64,000 bases of DNA from Capitulum mitella (lineage: Eukaryota > Arthropoda > Thecostraca > Pollicipedomorpha > Pollicipedidae): positions 23,078,622 to 23,142,621 of the forward strand of contig CP099843.1 of NCBI GenBank assembly GCA_030062745.1, in the 5' to 3' direction. The notes under the pieces are model-generated. The model was not told the DNA's origin and searched no databases. It saw only the letters and a list, made by a program, of their open reading frames with translations. Shown piece by piece: positions 34,301 through 44,600 of this stretch (positions within the stretch are counted from its first letter, which is position 1; each line of letters starts with the position of its first letter). The position numbers were made by a program, and so were the translations under genes.

Positions 34301-37300
34301 CGGCCGGCCGCCGGCAGGACAGACAAGTCTCCGCCGCCCAGCGCGGGCACGTCTCCGTCGTCACCGGCTTGGGAGCCGTCGGGCAGGCCGGTCGGCGGCT
34401 CCCGACCGCCCTCAGAGCCGGGCAGGTCGAAGAGTTCTGGACTGAGGGGCGGCGGCGGCGGCGGAGTCGGAGGCAGGCTGCCCGCGGCCGACGCCGGCCG
34501 GCTGACGCCGTGGTCGTTCCTGAGGTGCCGCGCAAGCTTCGGCTGGTCGTACCGCTCCGCCAGCAGTAACAGCTGCGCCAGCGGACCGTCGCCGGCCGCG
34601 CAGCTCAGCTCGCTCAGGTACAAAAGCCGGACGAGCGAGGCGGCTGCCCGCCGGCCCACGCCAGGCAGCAACAGCCGACCACCGTCGGCGGCGGCGGCCG
34701 CCCGGTACAGCGGCGGGCAGCGGACGGCCAGCACGGCGGCGTGCACGGCCACCTCGCCGTCGGCGCAGACGAGCGTCAGCGGCCGCGGCCCGGCGTCGCT
34801 CTCCAGCAGCTGCAACAGCTGGGCGCCAAGCTGGCCGCCGCCGGCCGCCCGGAAGCAGGGCAGGCCGGCCGGGCTAGCCGATGCTGCCGTGGAGTCAGGA
34901 GAGGAGGCGACGCACCGTACCGGCGGCGGCGACGCCGGGGTCCACTCGCAGGAGTCCAGGACCACCGGCCGGCTGCTGGCCGGCGAACCGGGAGAGCAGG
35001 AGACAGCCGAGCTCTGACTGTGTCTAACAGCGTCTGTCCGCGTCGAGTGGTCCCCGCCCGCGGCGGAGAGACCTGCCCAGTCAGCGGCGGAATCATCGCC
35101 ATCCGACGGTGGGTGGCACGACTCGACGTCTTCTGGTACCTCAACGTCTTCCACGGCGTCAAGATGAGGAGTCTCCAGGGTCGTGCCCCGCTCTGCCACG
35201 TTTTCCCAAGCATCCGTGTTCTCTGGTGGACTACAGCCTGCCTCTCGCGGAGCTGATGACGAAGGACGGCCCATAATCACATCTTCACAACCAAGCGCAT
35301 CAGACTGCGACTGGAAGCCTTGTGATAAATCTTCTCGCAGTTTCAATGACTTCTCCAGCTCATTAGTGTTTTGAATGTCCTGCTTACTTGGCAACGTCAT
35401 GGACGCTTTCACTACGTTACCATTCGACATTTCTGGCGACATTTCCACGGCACCAACTTGTGCCTCCCATTCATGTGACATCCGGGTCCGCTCCTGTGGA
35501 GACTCCACTCCTGCAGCCTCTCGGGACAAGCGCATGCAGCTGCTCTCCCCGGCCGACCCGCCCGCCAACTCGCCACCACCCTCTGGCTCGTGTGCCCCAG
35601 GAGATCCCGACGGCGCCTGAGGCCCCGCCTCGTGTCGGACCTCAGTCTCACTGGGAGGGGCATCCGCCGCGCCCTGCGAGGCGGCCGCCCGGGGCGTTTC
35701 TGCGTCCGCCTGGGACGGAGAGCAGGACGCGCCGGCCAGCTGCAGCAGCGCCGCCTGAGTGGACGAGGCGGGGTCCTCCTCCTCATCAGGATCCTCGTCA
35801 GTTCCGCTCGACTCAGAGCCGGGAACCTGCCACGGGTACGGAGATGGCCGTGCGTCAGGAGAGCGCTACCTGATGTCGCTTATACTAGCTGGATTGCGTG
35901 GTATCCACGAGAAAAAGACGACCTTGTCGTCTTTTATTAAACAAGAAACACGACTGTGAAGCTCAAAAGCCTCCACTGCCATCAACTATATAAATGTGGA
36001 ACAATGCTGCGGAAGTCGCCAGATGCTTTAATATTTGAGAAACGACAGCTTACATAGTTCATATGATGCAAAACATTGCACTGCAAGGCAATGTGGTAAA
36101 AGAAAAACACTCACCACATGTGACGACAAGCTGCCCAAAAATAACAATGCACCCAATGGGCTTCAACAAGTCCCGACCCCCAAACCACGTAACACCACCT
36201 TACGGGTGAAATCGTCCCACTCCGGTAGTACGCCCACCTTCTGCGAGAGGCTCTGCCGTCCCGGGATGAGGGCCACGTCCTTCAGCAGGCTGTTGATGGG
36301 CGCCGTGCAGGGCTCCACCAGACCCACCAGCTCCGGCACGTAAAAGTCCGCCTGAAGCCGGAACTGGGCTTAAGGACACGCCCTCAACGGCCAACGCCAC
36401 GAAACATGGCCCAACATGCAGCTGTCGAGCCATTAATAACACCAGAAATACACCGGAATTCTTAGATGCAGCAAAGAGCATCTGTTGGTGAAAATTCAAT
36501 GCACAGCCTGCAAATAACCACAGATAAGGTAGCACGATTTATTTCAATTTAAATGCACAGACTGTATGACGGCGCAAGATGACCGGCAGTTCAAGCAGTT
36601 CAGTACCCGATCTTGGTCGATCTGAGCCGTCTTGTTCCACAGCGAAGAAGGTTCGGTCTTCCCCTTCCTGCTCCTCAGCTGCCACCGATCTACGGGCACC
36701 TCTTCTTCCTACAGAATGGAACAAAGACCGGCCAGCATCAGAGAAAACCCACTCGATAGGCTTGCTCGAGGATGCATACCGATTACAAGTCGCCATTCTT
36801 CTGAACTCTGAGCCTGTCACAAACACCTCACGACGGGAATAGTCAGTCAGACCAAATCAGCTCTGAGACCAGCCATGACCTCCCACAGTCACCAGCCAAG
36901 CACCGCACGAACTCCGACGCAAACAAGGATTGTCTTCGACGACATTTACTTTACTTTCGATCGCGAATCTGACAATCCGAGCTTCGGTCGTATTTCCAAC
37001 CCAGCCACCATTTTCCGCTGGGCTTTTTTAAATCGTGCTTTAAATACTGTGCTTTAGTGGCCTGGCCTAGGCCACGTACTAACCCAGGCCAGCAGCTGGG
37101 CTACCTTCTCAGAGAGCCGGCGGTCTCGCTCCTCCTTGGTCTGCACGGTCAGAAGCGGCGGTGGCCCGGCCTTCTTCCGGCCAGCCCGTCTGGACCGGCC
37201 GGCGGCCGGCTCCGCTGCCAGAGCGACCATGTCCGAGTCAGACCGCGGCCGAGCCACACGGCGTCCACACCGGCACCGTCAGCCGCAGAGTCAGACGGAT

Positions 37301-39629
37301 ACGAAACCAGACGGCACCGACCACGGCATGGCCAGCTTGTGTCACGCTCAGATTCCGTCTCCACAGCGGTGGCCACGACCCCGACAAACTGTCAGACTGA
37401 GATGAAATCACACAGCACGGAAACCGGTCCGTCCTGCCACAGTCAGGTTGATGCTCCTCCCAAATAACAAGAACCATAGCCCAGACAGCCCACATTAGAG
37501 GCATCTCGAATGTGAGATATACCCGAGGAAAAGGAGGTAAGCACAGCCAACGGTATGTGAAGACATACCTTACATTCAACTGTTCGCGAACCCCCCAGCA
37601 CAGTCTCTGCCTACACACGCCTACCGCCCTGTACGTCCCCGCCAGCGCCTCGTGACGTCACGGCGGCGTCCCTGACGCCACTGACCGTCAGTGGGCGGCG
37701 GTTGCGGCTCCGGCACCGGCGGGGGCGCGCCGGCCGCTCGCCGCGCCTCCAGCTCGTCCTCCAGCCCGAGCTCGAGCAGCTGCGACTCGGCCAGCCGGCG
37801 GCGGCGCTCCTGTTCGTCCCGCAGCGAGGCTGAGACGGCCAGCGCCATCTGCAGGTCGGCGTCGGCGGCCGGAGCGGTGGCGGCGGCGCCGGCCCGCCGC
37901 CGGCCCTGGCGGCGTGCGGCCGACCCGGTCAGTCGGCGGAGCGGCCGACAAGGAAGCTCCACCACATACGGAGGGGGGGGGGGGCAGAGAAGGTAGGACG
38001 CAATGCCGAAACAAAGGCCACCAAAAATCAGCGTCAAAATGGGACTTCAAAAAGCAGGATTGTGGTTCGAGATATCGAAGGAGGGTGCTCCACATTACCT
38101 TTAAAAGCTATGCACACAATAATGATCAGGCAAAGGCTTTAATAAAATAGCGTAAGTGTACCACGATAACCACGCCTTTATTTTCATATCCAGACATACA
38201 TAAACACATTCAAACAAAAACATACGAGATAATAAAATCAAGCTCTCCTGCTTCACCATACATTCCTGGATTCTGCCCCGCTTCCATGCCCGTTTTTGTT
38301 CACTCTAGCACAACTCGTTTCTGTAAGTGAGCAGAGCCGTGGTTGAGTGCCTGGGTGTGACTGCAATGTGTGCTCCATCTTTGTGATTGCCCGCCATGTT
38401 CAGGATGCACCCTTTGTGTCCTTGACAAGCTCATCATGCTCGTGACACGCTTTCCGCTTCAGTAGCTTGTTCCCCTTGTCCTCGTATCCGAAACATGTCC
38501 CCTGTAGCCGTGACGTGTTCCCCGCATCCATGGCGTGTCCGCCGTGTCTGTCGTGGCCGTGTCCGTATCTGCCGGCTCCGTACCGCTGCTGCTGCGGTGC
38601 GGCCGCGGCGACCGGCCGGCGCCGTCCTGGTGGCCGGCAGGCCGGCGGCGGCCCGCTCCTCCGTCTGGCGCTCCTGCAGCCGGACGGCGGCCAGCAGCTG
38701 GGCGGCGCTCAGGCCGCGCCGTTCGGCGCACAGCTTCAGGTGGGCGGCGCGCGCCGCCGCCGACACCAGCGCCCGCAGGCAGACCGGGCAGTCGGCCACG
38801 GCGGGCGCCGCCGGCTCGGCCGCCGCCCGGGCCGCGGCCGCGCCGGCCGCAGTCGGCCCGGAGGCCTCCGCGCCGCCGGCCGGGCGCCGGGCGCGGGGTC
38901 CGAGCGCGTCCGGCGCCGACTCGGCGCTTCCGCGGGGTTCTGACGGCGTGTCCGGAGGACCGGCCTGCTCCGAGGCCCTGGGCGCTGGCCCGGCCCGTGC
39001 GTCCGCCGCGCCCGGCGGCGGCGCTCCGGCAGCCCGCGGCCCGGCGCCCCGCCTGGTCCTCCTGGGCGCGACGCAGAACGACTGCGACTGCGGCCGGGCG
39101 GGGTCTTCGGCTGGCTGGGAGTGGCTGGCGGTCGGCTCCGGAGCGGCGGCGGCCGACTGTGACAGCACGGCTCTGGTCCGCCGCCTGCGGGTCGGAGGCG
39201 TCGCCGTCAGCTCACTGCCCGGCCAATAGTTCGGCCATGGTTTAGAAATGACCTCAGAAAAAGTCTGGGGTACGTGTAGATGAACGGATAATGACTCCTA
39301 CGTCATGAAGGGACAAATCTTTGTTCCACTAACCTTATGATGAAAACATCGAAGGCCAACCGACAATGCACAAAACCTCTTCAAGTCAGCTGCCTTGAGA
39401 GATGCATTTTCAGAGGCACCCACCTTGTGAAGGGGACGCTGGGCGTAAAGTCGTCGCTGGTGTTCAGGTCGACTGGGACCGAGGTCGGCGCCGGGGCCGG
39501 GGCCAGGGCCGGGGCCGGGGCCGGGGCCGGGGTCGGTGCCGGTCCGGCCAGACGCTGCGAGCCCAGACCGGCGCGGCGACTAAGCTTGTTGGCCCGCTGA
39601 CTCTGAGACATCGCTCGGCTCTGAGACAT
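28175..39629 (-). CDS. SLX4: SLX4 structure-specific endonuclease scaffold (gene span, 8 exons)
   Basis: SLX4 (MUS312 in Drosophila) is the nuclear scaffold that holds SLX1, MUS81-EME1 and XPF-ERCC1 for Holliday-junction and crosslink repair. Domains in order on the minus strand: UBZ4 ubiquitin-binding zinc finger (exon 38584-39184), the MALSxS-type helix (37686-37956), RKKxxPPLLxVQ (37084-37214), the DFYVPELVGLVEP XPF/MUS312-type motif (36238-36363), BTB, a SIM-like DSDVQILEG and S/T-P repeats (32830-35826), the SAP helix RELARIGVKPIARRK (31738-32394), and the C-terminal SLX1-binding domain ending in LSQLMDFLDEQV (28175-28374). The order is the same as in vertebrate SLX4, and splice phases agree at most junctions checked. 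One frame offset lies in a repeat within the SAP exon. Total about 1.65 thousand codons, close to the usual 1.2-1.8 thousand. Confidence 0.93.
29860..29900. repeat. (CGG)n-type trinucleotide tract
   Basis: About ten uninterrupted GGC/CGG triplets within a strongly GC-rich, CpG-rich segment (29810-30050) inside the last SLX4 intron. Confidence 0.85.
30164..30860. repeat. GTGTCAGGGTG minisatellite, about 700 bp
   Basis: Irregular array of 10-15-bp units (GTGTCAGGGTG, ATGTCAGGG, GCGTCAGGG variants), some 45-50 units. It runs in the last SLX4 intron. GTGTCA(G) units keep long frames free of stops, producing spurious ORFs. Confidence 0.92.
31738..32394 (-). CDS. SLX4: SLX4 exon: SAP helix plus Ser/Arg/Asp repeat
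   Basis: Starts at acceptor GCTCCGCAG in phase 0 with RELARIGVKPIARRKAVALL then SHIYEETH, which continues the previous exon's TPLPNYVLMLTPELK exactly as TPMPQYSIMETPVLKKELDRFGVRPLPKRQ does in human SLX4. A minisatellite-encoded stretch of SRDRGGSES/SRDPGGS units follows (about 31880-32260). After it, an acidic segment DSESSAGSDGSAARLEEALS and QLSDDDDVTPSQA lies in a frame shifted by two bases, with the offset at about 31961-31981. It ends at donor GCCG|GTGAGG. The offset may be a real frameshift allele, an assembly error in the repeat, or a splice event inside it. Confidence 0.88.
31885..32265 (-). repeat. coding minisatellite with built-in GTGAGT motifs
   Basis: About 13 units, mostly 27-33 bp, with minus-strand core GGCGGCAGTGAGTCCCGG followed by TCCCGGGACC. 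It encodes the SRDRGGSES-type repeat in SLX4. Nearly every unit contains CAGTGAGTCC or CAGTAAGTCC, a near-perfect 5' splice-site sequence. Confidence 0.88.
32830..35826 (-). CDS. SLX4: SLX4 large exon: BTB domain, SIM-like site, S/T-P and QTP repeats
   Basis: 999 codons open in phase 0 between acceptor CCCGTGGCAG and donor AAG|GTGAGC. Near the start: an acidic PGSESSGTDEDPDEEED and SSTQAALLQLA. The BTB domain is at about 34520-34850 (RPLTLVCADGEVAVHAAVLA and RRAAASLVRLLYLSEL). Then a proline/glycine linker, DSDVQILEG (a hydrophobic VQIL core after acidic residues, like the SUMO-interacting motifs after the human BTB), tandem SPxxS repeats (33600-33890), DASVADVWEGFEG (like human SALWDVWDG), a QQTPQQT repeat (32920-33070), and TPLPNYVLMLTPELK at the end, which joins the SAP exon. 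BTB mediates SLX4 dimerisation in other animals. Confidence 0.95.
32915..33070 (-). repeat. coding (Q-Q-T-P) microsatellite-like repeat in SLX4
   Basis: About 12 imperfect copies of a CAGCAGACGCCG-type 12-bp unit (TGCTGCGGCGTC on plus) encoding QQTP, with TQQT and ATQQT variants. In frame with SLX4. Confidence 0.9.
33590..33895 (-). repeat. coding repeat encoding SP-rich units in SLX4
   Basis: About seven degenerate units of 36-63 bp encoding patterns such as SPVESLAVRSPSPMES and SPLNSLASQRNLSPVRS. They give a cluster of more than ten Ser-Pro dipeptides, which are possible proline-directed (CDK-type) phosphorylation sites. Vertebrate SLX4 also uses such sites for MUS81 and PLK1 contacts; whether these do is inference. 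Confidence 0.75.
36238..36363 (-). CDS. SLX4: SLX4 exon: DFYVPELVGLVEP (XPF-binding-type) motif
   Basis: Acceptor CCTTAAGCCCAG, phase 0. It reads FRLQADFYVPELVGLVEPCT then APINSLLKDVALIPGRQSLS. In human SLX4 the stretch around MEDFYTARLVPPLVP belongs to the MUS312/MEI9-interaction-like region that binds XPF. The donor is CAGAAG|GTGGGC at 36238; an alternative in the same phase is CGTAAG|GTGGTG at 36199, adding 13 codons. A nearer acceptor at CTTCAG (36351) is also possible. Confidence 0.85.
37084..37214 (-). CDS. SLX4: SLX4 exon: PPLLTVQ segment of the XPF-interaction region
   Basis: 131 nt; acceptor GCTCTGGCAG, two bases completing a split codon, donor TGG|GTTAGT in phase 0. It encodes EPAAGRSRRAGRKKAGPPPL, LTVQTKEERDRRLSEKVAQL and LAW. 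This parallels human SLX4 RKKKPPVSPPLLLVQ followed by DRVALLLSEEV. Confidence 0.88.
37686..37956 (-). CDS. SLX4: SLX4 exon: MALAVSASL helix (MLR-like)
   Basis: It encodes VELPCRPLRRLTGSAARRQG, then APAADADLQMALAVSASLRD and RLAESQLLELGLEDELEARR. The DLQMALAVSASL stretch matches DLLVAMALSRSE of human SLX4, after a basic RRxGRRR segment like KKEPRKRRK. Donor GACG|GTCAGT leaves one base, matching the next exon. The acceptor is either GGTGGAG at 37956, behind a run of C, or GCCGCCAG at 37905; both are phase 0. Confidence 0.85.
38584..39184 (-). CDS. SLX4: SLX4 exon: UBZ4 zinc finger
   Basis: The finger reads CPVCLRALVSAAARAAHLKL then CAERRGLSAAQLLAAVRLQE, with ligands C-x2-C, H and C. This is the UBZ4 pattern of human SLX4 (CPLCGKPF...SHLKQCA...LLLQAVRLQ). 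UBZ4 binds ubiquitin chains and recruits SLX4 to crosslinks. Only one finger is evident; vertebrates have two. The upstream part is Ala/Pro/Arg-rich. Donor GCG|GTACGG (phase 0) is a weak match. The start at 39184 uses acceptor CGACCCGCAG, whose phase fits the first exon; an alternative acceptor (TTTTTCTGAG, 39252) is also open. Confidence 0.82.
39424..39629 (-). CDS. SLX4: SLX4 first coding exon (tentative)
   Basis: ATG at 39629, with an in-frame TGA two codons upstream. It reads MSQSRAMSQSQRANKLSRRA, a PAPAPA tract (a GGCCCC-type repeat), then NTSDDFTPSVPFT, and donor AAG|GTGGGT in phase 2. That phase fits the UBZ exon at 39184. Similarity to known SLX4 N-termini is not visible beyond a possible acidic SDDF, so assignment rests on position, strand, phase and open frame. 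Confidence 0.5.
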
Positions 39630-39916
39630 GACTCAAGTCGCGAGTCACTCGGAGAGTCAGCGCCGCACGCCGGCAGTCGCCGAAGAACGGCCGGCGGACG
39701 CCAAAAGAGACTTCAAATCCAGTGGTGTGAAGGAATGGTCTTTCCTGTTGGTGCTGTCCAGATGGCAGCTGTGCAGACTTCTGCTCCACAATGCTTGACA
39801 CTCTGAATAGTTTTCAATACTACACAGGTGCTTGCAATTCATACACACTCTTCCAACCACTAATGTTTTACTTTCTGCTAGTTCATTCAAAGTGCTATAG
39901 AGTTTTCTTGCATCAT

Positions 39917-40018
39917 TCAGGCAAACCTTGTATATTCTTTCTTGAACTCAGCTTTCTCCTCCAATTTCTCTCTTGTATTGTATGGTGTGAGTCTTTGTTT
40001 TCTCACTCGCTCTAGTAC
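39917..40018 (-). CDS. small membrane protein, coding exon 3 with stop
   Basis: Acceptor ATTCATCATAG; encodes VLERVRKQRLTPYNTREKLE then EKAEFKKEYTRFA and TGA (39917-39919). The stop is 287 bp before the SLX4 start codon, with no canonical AATAAA seen between them. Confidence 0.75.
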   Translation of the reverse strand, partial: VLERVRKQRLTPYNTREKLEEKAEFKKEYTRFA

Positions 40019-40780
40019 CTATGATGAATAGAAATAGTTAATACACCATAAAACCAGCACCAATGGATATATAATTAAATACTACACAACACAACATGTG
40101 AGCAATGAACAGCTTTAAATGATGATAGCAAAACATAATTGGTAGGTAAACATATTTGACACACTGAATCCACTGAAAGTCATGGAAAGACTTTAGACAT
40201 CACTTTACAAGAAAAAACATTGTTAAGGCAATTCCAGAAAAATGTTTAGAAAGTGCTGCATGATGAAATGGCACATGCATAGGCTACAAGGTATGCATAC
40301 CTCCATTTCTTCCTTGGTAAAGCCAGAAGGAACATATGTTTCTTTGGCTCTGTCAGCATATGCCCAAAACCTGAAAAAATCCTTGTATGACAGTCTCACT
40401 AAACTCAATCTACATCAGACATTTATTAACATGAGTTTCACTCTTTTAGCATGAATAAGTGCAGTCATATAGAACACATATCAAGTTACAACTGAACAAC
40501 AAAGCCACCAATGCCACATTTATCATTTCTGTGCATTTTGAACACAGGAATTATAGCAAAAAACGACATAACAATGCAAATACATATTTCTGTATGTCTT
40601 CAACACAGTAATCATAGAAAATATGCCATTTCAACGCAAATATTAAAAAAATTGCACAACAACTTACAAAGTCAATGCCAAAACTGCTGATGAGCCCACC
40701 AGTCCGTATGCCACTCGAGTTGAAAGCCTCGCCAAAGGTGTCCCAGCTATGGTTTTGGGCTTTTGTTTCCACTGAGACAT
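39917..40780 (-). CDS. 94-residue single-pass membrane protein, family unknown (3 coding exons)
   Basis: Coding exons 40668-40780, 40301-40370 and 39917-40018 join with matching phases (TT|G and 0/0) through good splice sites (GTAAGT, GTATGC; TTTTTTCAG, CATCATAG). The protein has a basic N-terminus (MSQWKQKPKTIAGTPLARLS), one hydrophobic helix of about 20 residues (VAYGLVGSSAVLALTLFWAY), then YVPSGFTKEEMEVLERVRKQ and a highly charged helix ending EKAEFKKEYTRFA before TGA. Basic end, single helix, charged tail and small size are typical of mitochondrial inner-membrane or assembly-factor proteins; that is inference. I do not recognise the family. AT-rich surroundings contrast with neighbouring GC-rich genes. 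Confidence 0.75.
40301..40370 (-). CDS. small membrane protein, coding exon 2
   Basis: 70 nt. Acceptor GGATTTTTTCAG; encodes FWAYADRAKETYVPSGFTKE then EME; donor GAG|GTATGC, phase 0. Confidence 0.75.
40668..40780 (-). CDS. small membrane protein, coding exon 1
   Basis: The ATG lies about 22 bp inside an exon that begins at acceptor TTTATTTCAG (exon start near 40802), so a non-coding exon precedes it. Donor ACTTT|GTAAGT leaves two bases. Confidence 0.75.
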
Positions 40781-41519
40781 GTTTAAAAACTCACAGATCC
40801 CTGAAATAAATGGACTTTTTGGCATATGGACAGTGGACACATACACACACATACACCCTTCTTGAGGCATACTGCTAGGCAATGATAAAAGCTGCAAAGA
40901 TAATTTTTGAAAAAAACTGACTAAAATGACTGGTTAGAACTTAACAATTTTACAACCAATGGATATGTGATACAAAAGTAATGTGATCACTTAGCCTGTG
41001 CACAACAAATGCAAAACTGGTCTCCATACCAGAATCAAGGGAGAGAGATGGATGACAGTCATATCCCAAGCTGGGCAGAATGCACTATTACAGCTAATGG
41101 CATTCCTGGTTTACAGAGCAACTAAATGAAACCTCATTCCTCCTGCATGAAAGTTAACAAAATGTCCAATTTGCTGCTGAGACTTAACATGGTAAGCCAT
41201 CTGACAACAAATGATGCTGAAACTGTATTTCTAAGCTCAGGAATCACCGCTGCAGACAGTTATGGATGACCCACACTGTTAATTGTCAGTTCAATGGTGG
41301 AAAAAGTGTAAATGCATGAATACAACAAAAAACTGGAACCAATGGCATACTTTGGAATAATTCTCCCTGCACAATGCCATAGCAATGTCTTGCACAGTCT
41401 CATGGTAATGCTCAAAACTAGCACTTCGGCATGACAAGGCAGTCATGAGACAACACACGCTATATGGAGGAACAGACGCTGCCACAAAAACGCCTCAATA
41501 TCGCCTGAATGAAAAGTAC

Positions 41520-41640
41520 CTGATTGCCAAGGCCATCGACTCGGCTTGGGAATAGATTTGTTTGTTTGTGATTTAGGACTGGTCTCTTTGCCTCAGGCGT
41601 CCAGTCTCCTATCAAGTCGCGTGTCTCGTCAGGCGTCAGT
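41520..41640 (-). promoter_or_regulatory. possible non-coding first exon of the small membrane-protein gene
   Basis: A donor CAG|GTACTT on the minus strand at 41520/41519 is the best upstream donor to pair with the acceptor near 40803. The start of this exon is a guess. Confidence 0.3.
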
Positions 41641-44600
41641 CAGTCGTCCGATGAAAATGATAGATAACGGTTAGAGAACGCTCTGACTTCGCCCAACGTT
41701 CCTCCGAATTTTGCCCACGATTATATTTATTGGTTTCAATGTGGCGCGAAACGAAAGTGGCGCAATGTGCGCTACCATGTTGTATTGCATATTTTTCAAC
41801 TTTTTTGGCGTATTTTTTTAGTAAAAAAGCAATAGATTCCTTTTTAGAACTCAAATGATATGATATTGGAATAAATGACACACAACTAGTTTTCCTTTGA
41901 GGACATTCCCAAGAACTATATAAACATTAATCAGCAGACAACATACAAATGGCGCCTCCCAGCACGGAAGGAAGTCGATTGTCGTGGTCTGCTGGAAGCG
42001 CGGGATGCGCCGTGCTCCAGTTGTGTGTCCTTACTTTATCAATAACTGAGTGATGCTGGAATCGAATTACGAGAGCTTTGTGGCACGTGTTGGCTCAGCG
42101 TGGTACTGTGCTGTACGTAAGTTTGTGTGGAAGTGTTAGTCCATAACATCCTGGATAGCCGAGGTTTCAGGGAAGGCCTGTTTTGTGAAGGACCCGTATT
42201 CGAAAGAATACTGACACCGCTTTGTGCTGCATACAACAGTATCTTACACAGCTATGAATCCTGAAATATCCCTATAACTGCCTTTAAAATATAGCATGTT
42301 TGTACCGTTCTCCTACGTTTGAATTGAACACATTGCAGGGCATCCTGTGAGCTCGTCTGCCCTCTCATCCTTCATATGTCCGATCCTGTGCAACTATTTA
42401 TCCTGTTCTCCCGGAACTTAGAACAGACCACACAGAATTTATCCTGAATCATGGCTGGAGATCTTGAGGAGCCAGGCCCCCACTTTTCAGAGATTTAACA
42501 TTAGGAATGCGATGATGACTAGAAACGATCTGAAATCCTGTTCAGGCCCTCTCCATTGATTCAGAAAAATCTTCGGTCATGCTCTAAATTCTTTAATTCC
42601 GAAAATAGTCTGATCGAAATATTTACAGCCGGCAAGAAACAAACCGTGGTAAGCTTTGAGATTTGTGATGCTTTTTAATCTAATGTTAAATGTGGGTGTG
42701 AGAAACTACGCATATTGATTCATGTACATTAAATGTCGTAGAGAAAGCATTTGACTGCAAAGGAAAGTCTTTCTCCAAAGCGCCAGGAAGCTTCTCTTGA
42801 TCCGTGTTGGTGCCAGACCCTTGATCGGTCCCCGAGCTCTGCGCACATTCGACGTTTGCAGCCCAATTTCTTTCGATTTGTTGCTAATAAACACGCAAAG
42901 CCAGATTCCGTACCTGTGAGGCTTACCATAAAATCTGGCTTGCATATATGTACATGACGTGATCCTGCAGACAGTAGAGACCTGGTATAATGCATCTGGT
43001 GGCAATGCGAATGGCGCGATATCATATATGCGGGTTTGTGATCACCAGGTTGTTTCGGTCTTCTTACGCCTCATGACCTACCACATCATCGTTGTTGAAC
43101 GCTGTGTCTAGCAGGGAGATTCATGACTGGACGCATGCGAATTCTGAATAAGAAGACGGCAACCCTAATATGTCGTTACGTGGTAGGGGAAGACAGGAAA
43201 ATGTATTATGTGGCTTATGGGTGGCCCTGTATGCATCCCGCCGTCGTCAGTTAATCCTGAGCGGACCATTCGAATAGGTGAAGTGGCGGGAAACTGGATA
43301 AAAGTGCAAGGCAGTGAACTAGTACAACAAATGTCACACACGGGTGCGCCATAGATCCAGTAGCAGTAGAACAGTACGTCAGCATTTACTTGAAAATTGC
43401 ATGATAGTGATGTAAGTGATGTAGAGACCGCCCCTCATGTCCAGTTCACGTAAACAGATAATAAGGCTATGCGTCTAGTTAAGATGCTTATTCTATCCTA
43501 CAACCGTGATTTGCGCAGGCAGAGAAGACGTGGGTGCTGCCAATTTCAAAAGTATTGATGCAGCCTTATGCTTTCAGCACAACATCGGGTTTGCACAATC
43601 GATTCAAAACCCACGCTATGATTTCCATTCAGTCTGTTTTGCGTTTTAAATCATTTTGGAATAGAAACTGATTTAAGTGAAAGCAAAGTATTAGCTAAAA
43701 ATAGGGACTTGGTCATCTGTATGGCCAGTAAGATACTTCATGATCAGCAGTAATTAGACGCATTTTTGAGGGCATTGTCCAACGACGCCCTTTTTGCCTT
43801 GCATCCCTTGTGATGTTTGAGGCCTTCAGGACGCCTACCATTGGCCGGATTTCCTACCGTGTCCAGCTCCTCTATTATCGCGTCCTCACAGTGGTCTCCG
43901 GTTGTTAGCATTACCCCTCACCGCCATACCGACTCGGCCAACAGCGGCCGACGGATCTGCTGTGTGCCCGCAGCTTCCCGGGCGGGCAAGCGCGGCACCC
44001 GGCTTGCAGAGAAAACGGGGCCGGTAATGTTGGTCTGGTCTGTCACGGCCGGCAACATGGCCGACCGGGTGGCAGTCTGACCAGATGCGACAGGGGTTCG
44101 CACCGCTGCGCACGGCCACGGCGCTGGCTGGCGTCACGTGACGCTCTGGTAACGGAGAGTGCATGTTTTTATTTTTCGACCAGGAAAATTGCTCCCAGAC
44201 GGGAGGCCTTCTTTTGAATGGTGATGTGAAGCACACGCGTTTATTAGCACCACGTACCTCCATTGGTATCGTGATTATAACGCAAAGAGTATCCCGTTCG
44301 AACTGCTGGCCGTTTTATTACGGGGATGGTTCGAACAGACCGGTCGGTGCCCTAGTATAACAGTGGTTACTGCCGACGGGCTATTATATGTCTTGTAGCA
44401 CAAATGTTAACATACATTTCGTAGCATTGGCGATGTTACTGATTCGAGCTCAAGAAGTGTTGCCATCGCTTATGTCTTCGTTATCCCTTCAGGGAGTGTT
44501 GTGGACGTTTTGAGGCTAGTCTCCATCTGAAATGTGTTTGATGGTAGCGCCGTCCTCTGTTTCCCGTTGGGTTGCACAATGACGTCCCCGCTGAATTCTC

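Noticed and set aside
36539-36842. Protein-looking frames on both strands in an SLX4 intron
   Set aside because: No splice phase linking either to SLX4 and no family similarity. Possibly a chance open stretch.
39185-39245. 31-bp intron that would join ATGGCCGAACTATTGGCC to the UBZ exon of SLX4 in phase
   Set aside because: Phases agree, but 31 bp is too short for an animal intron. The first exon at 39424-39629 fits as well.
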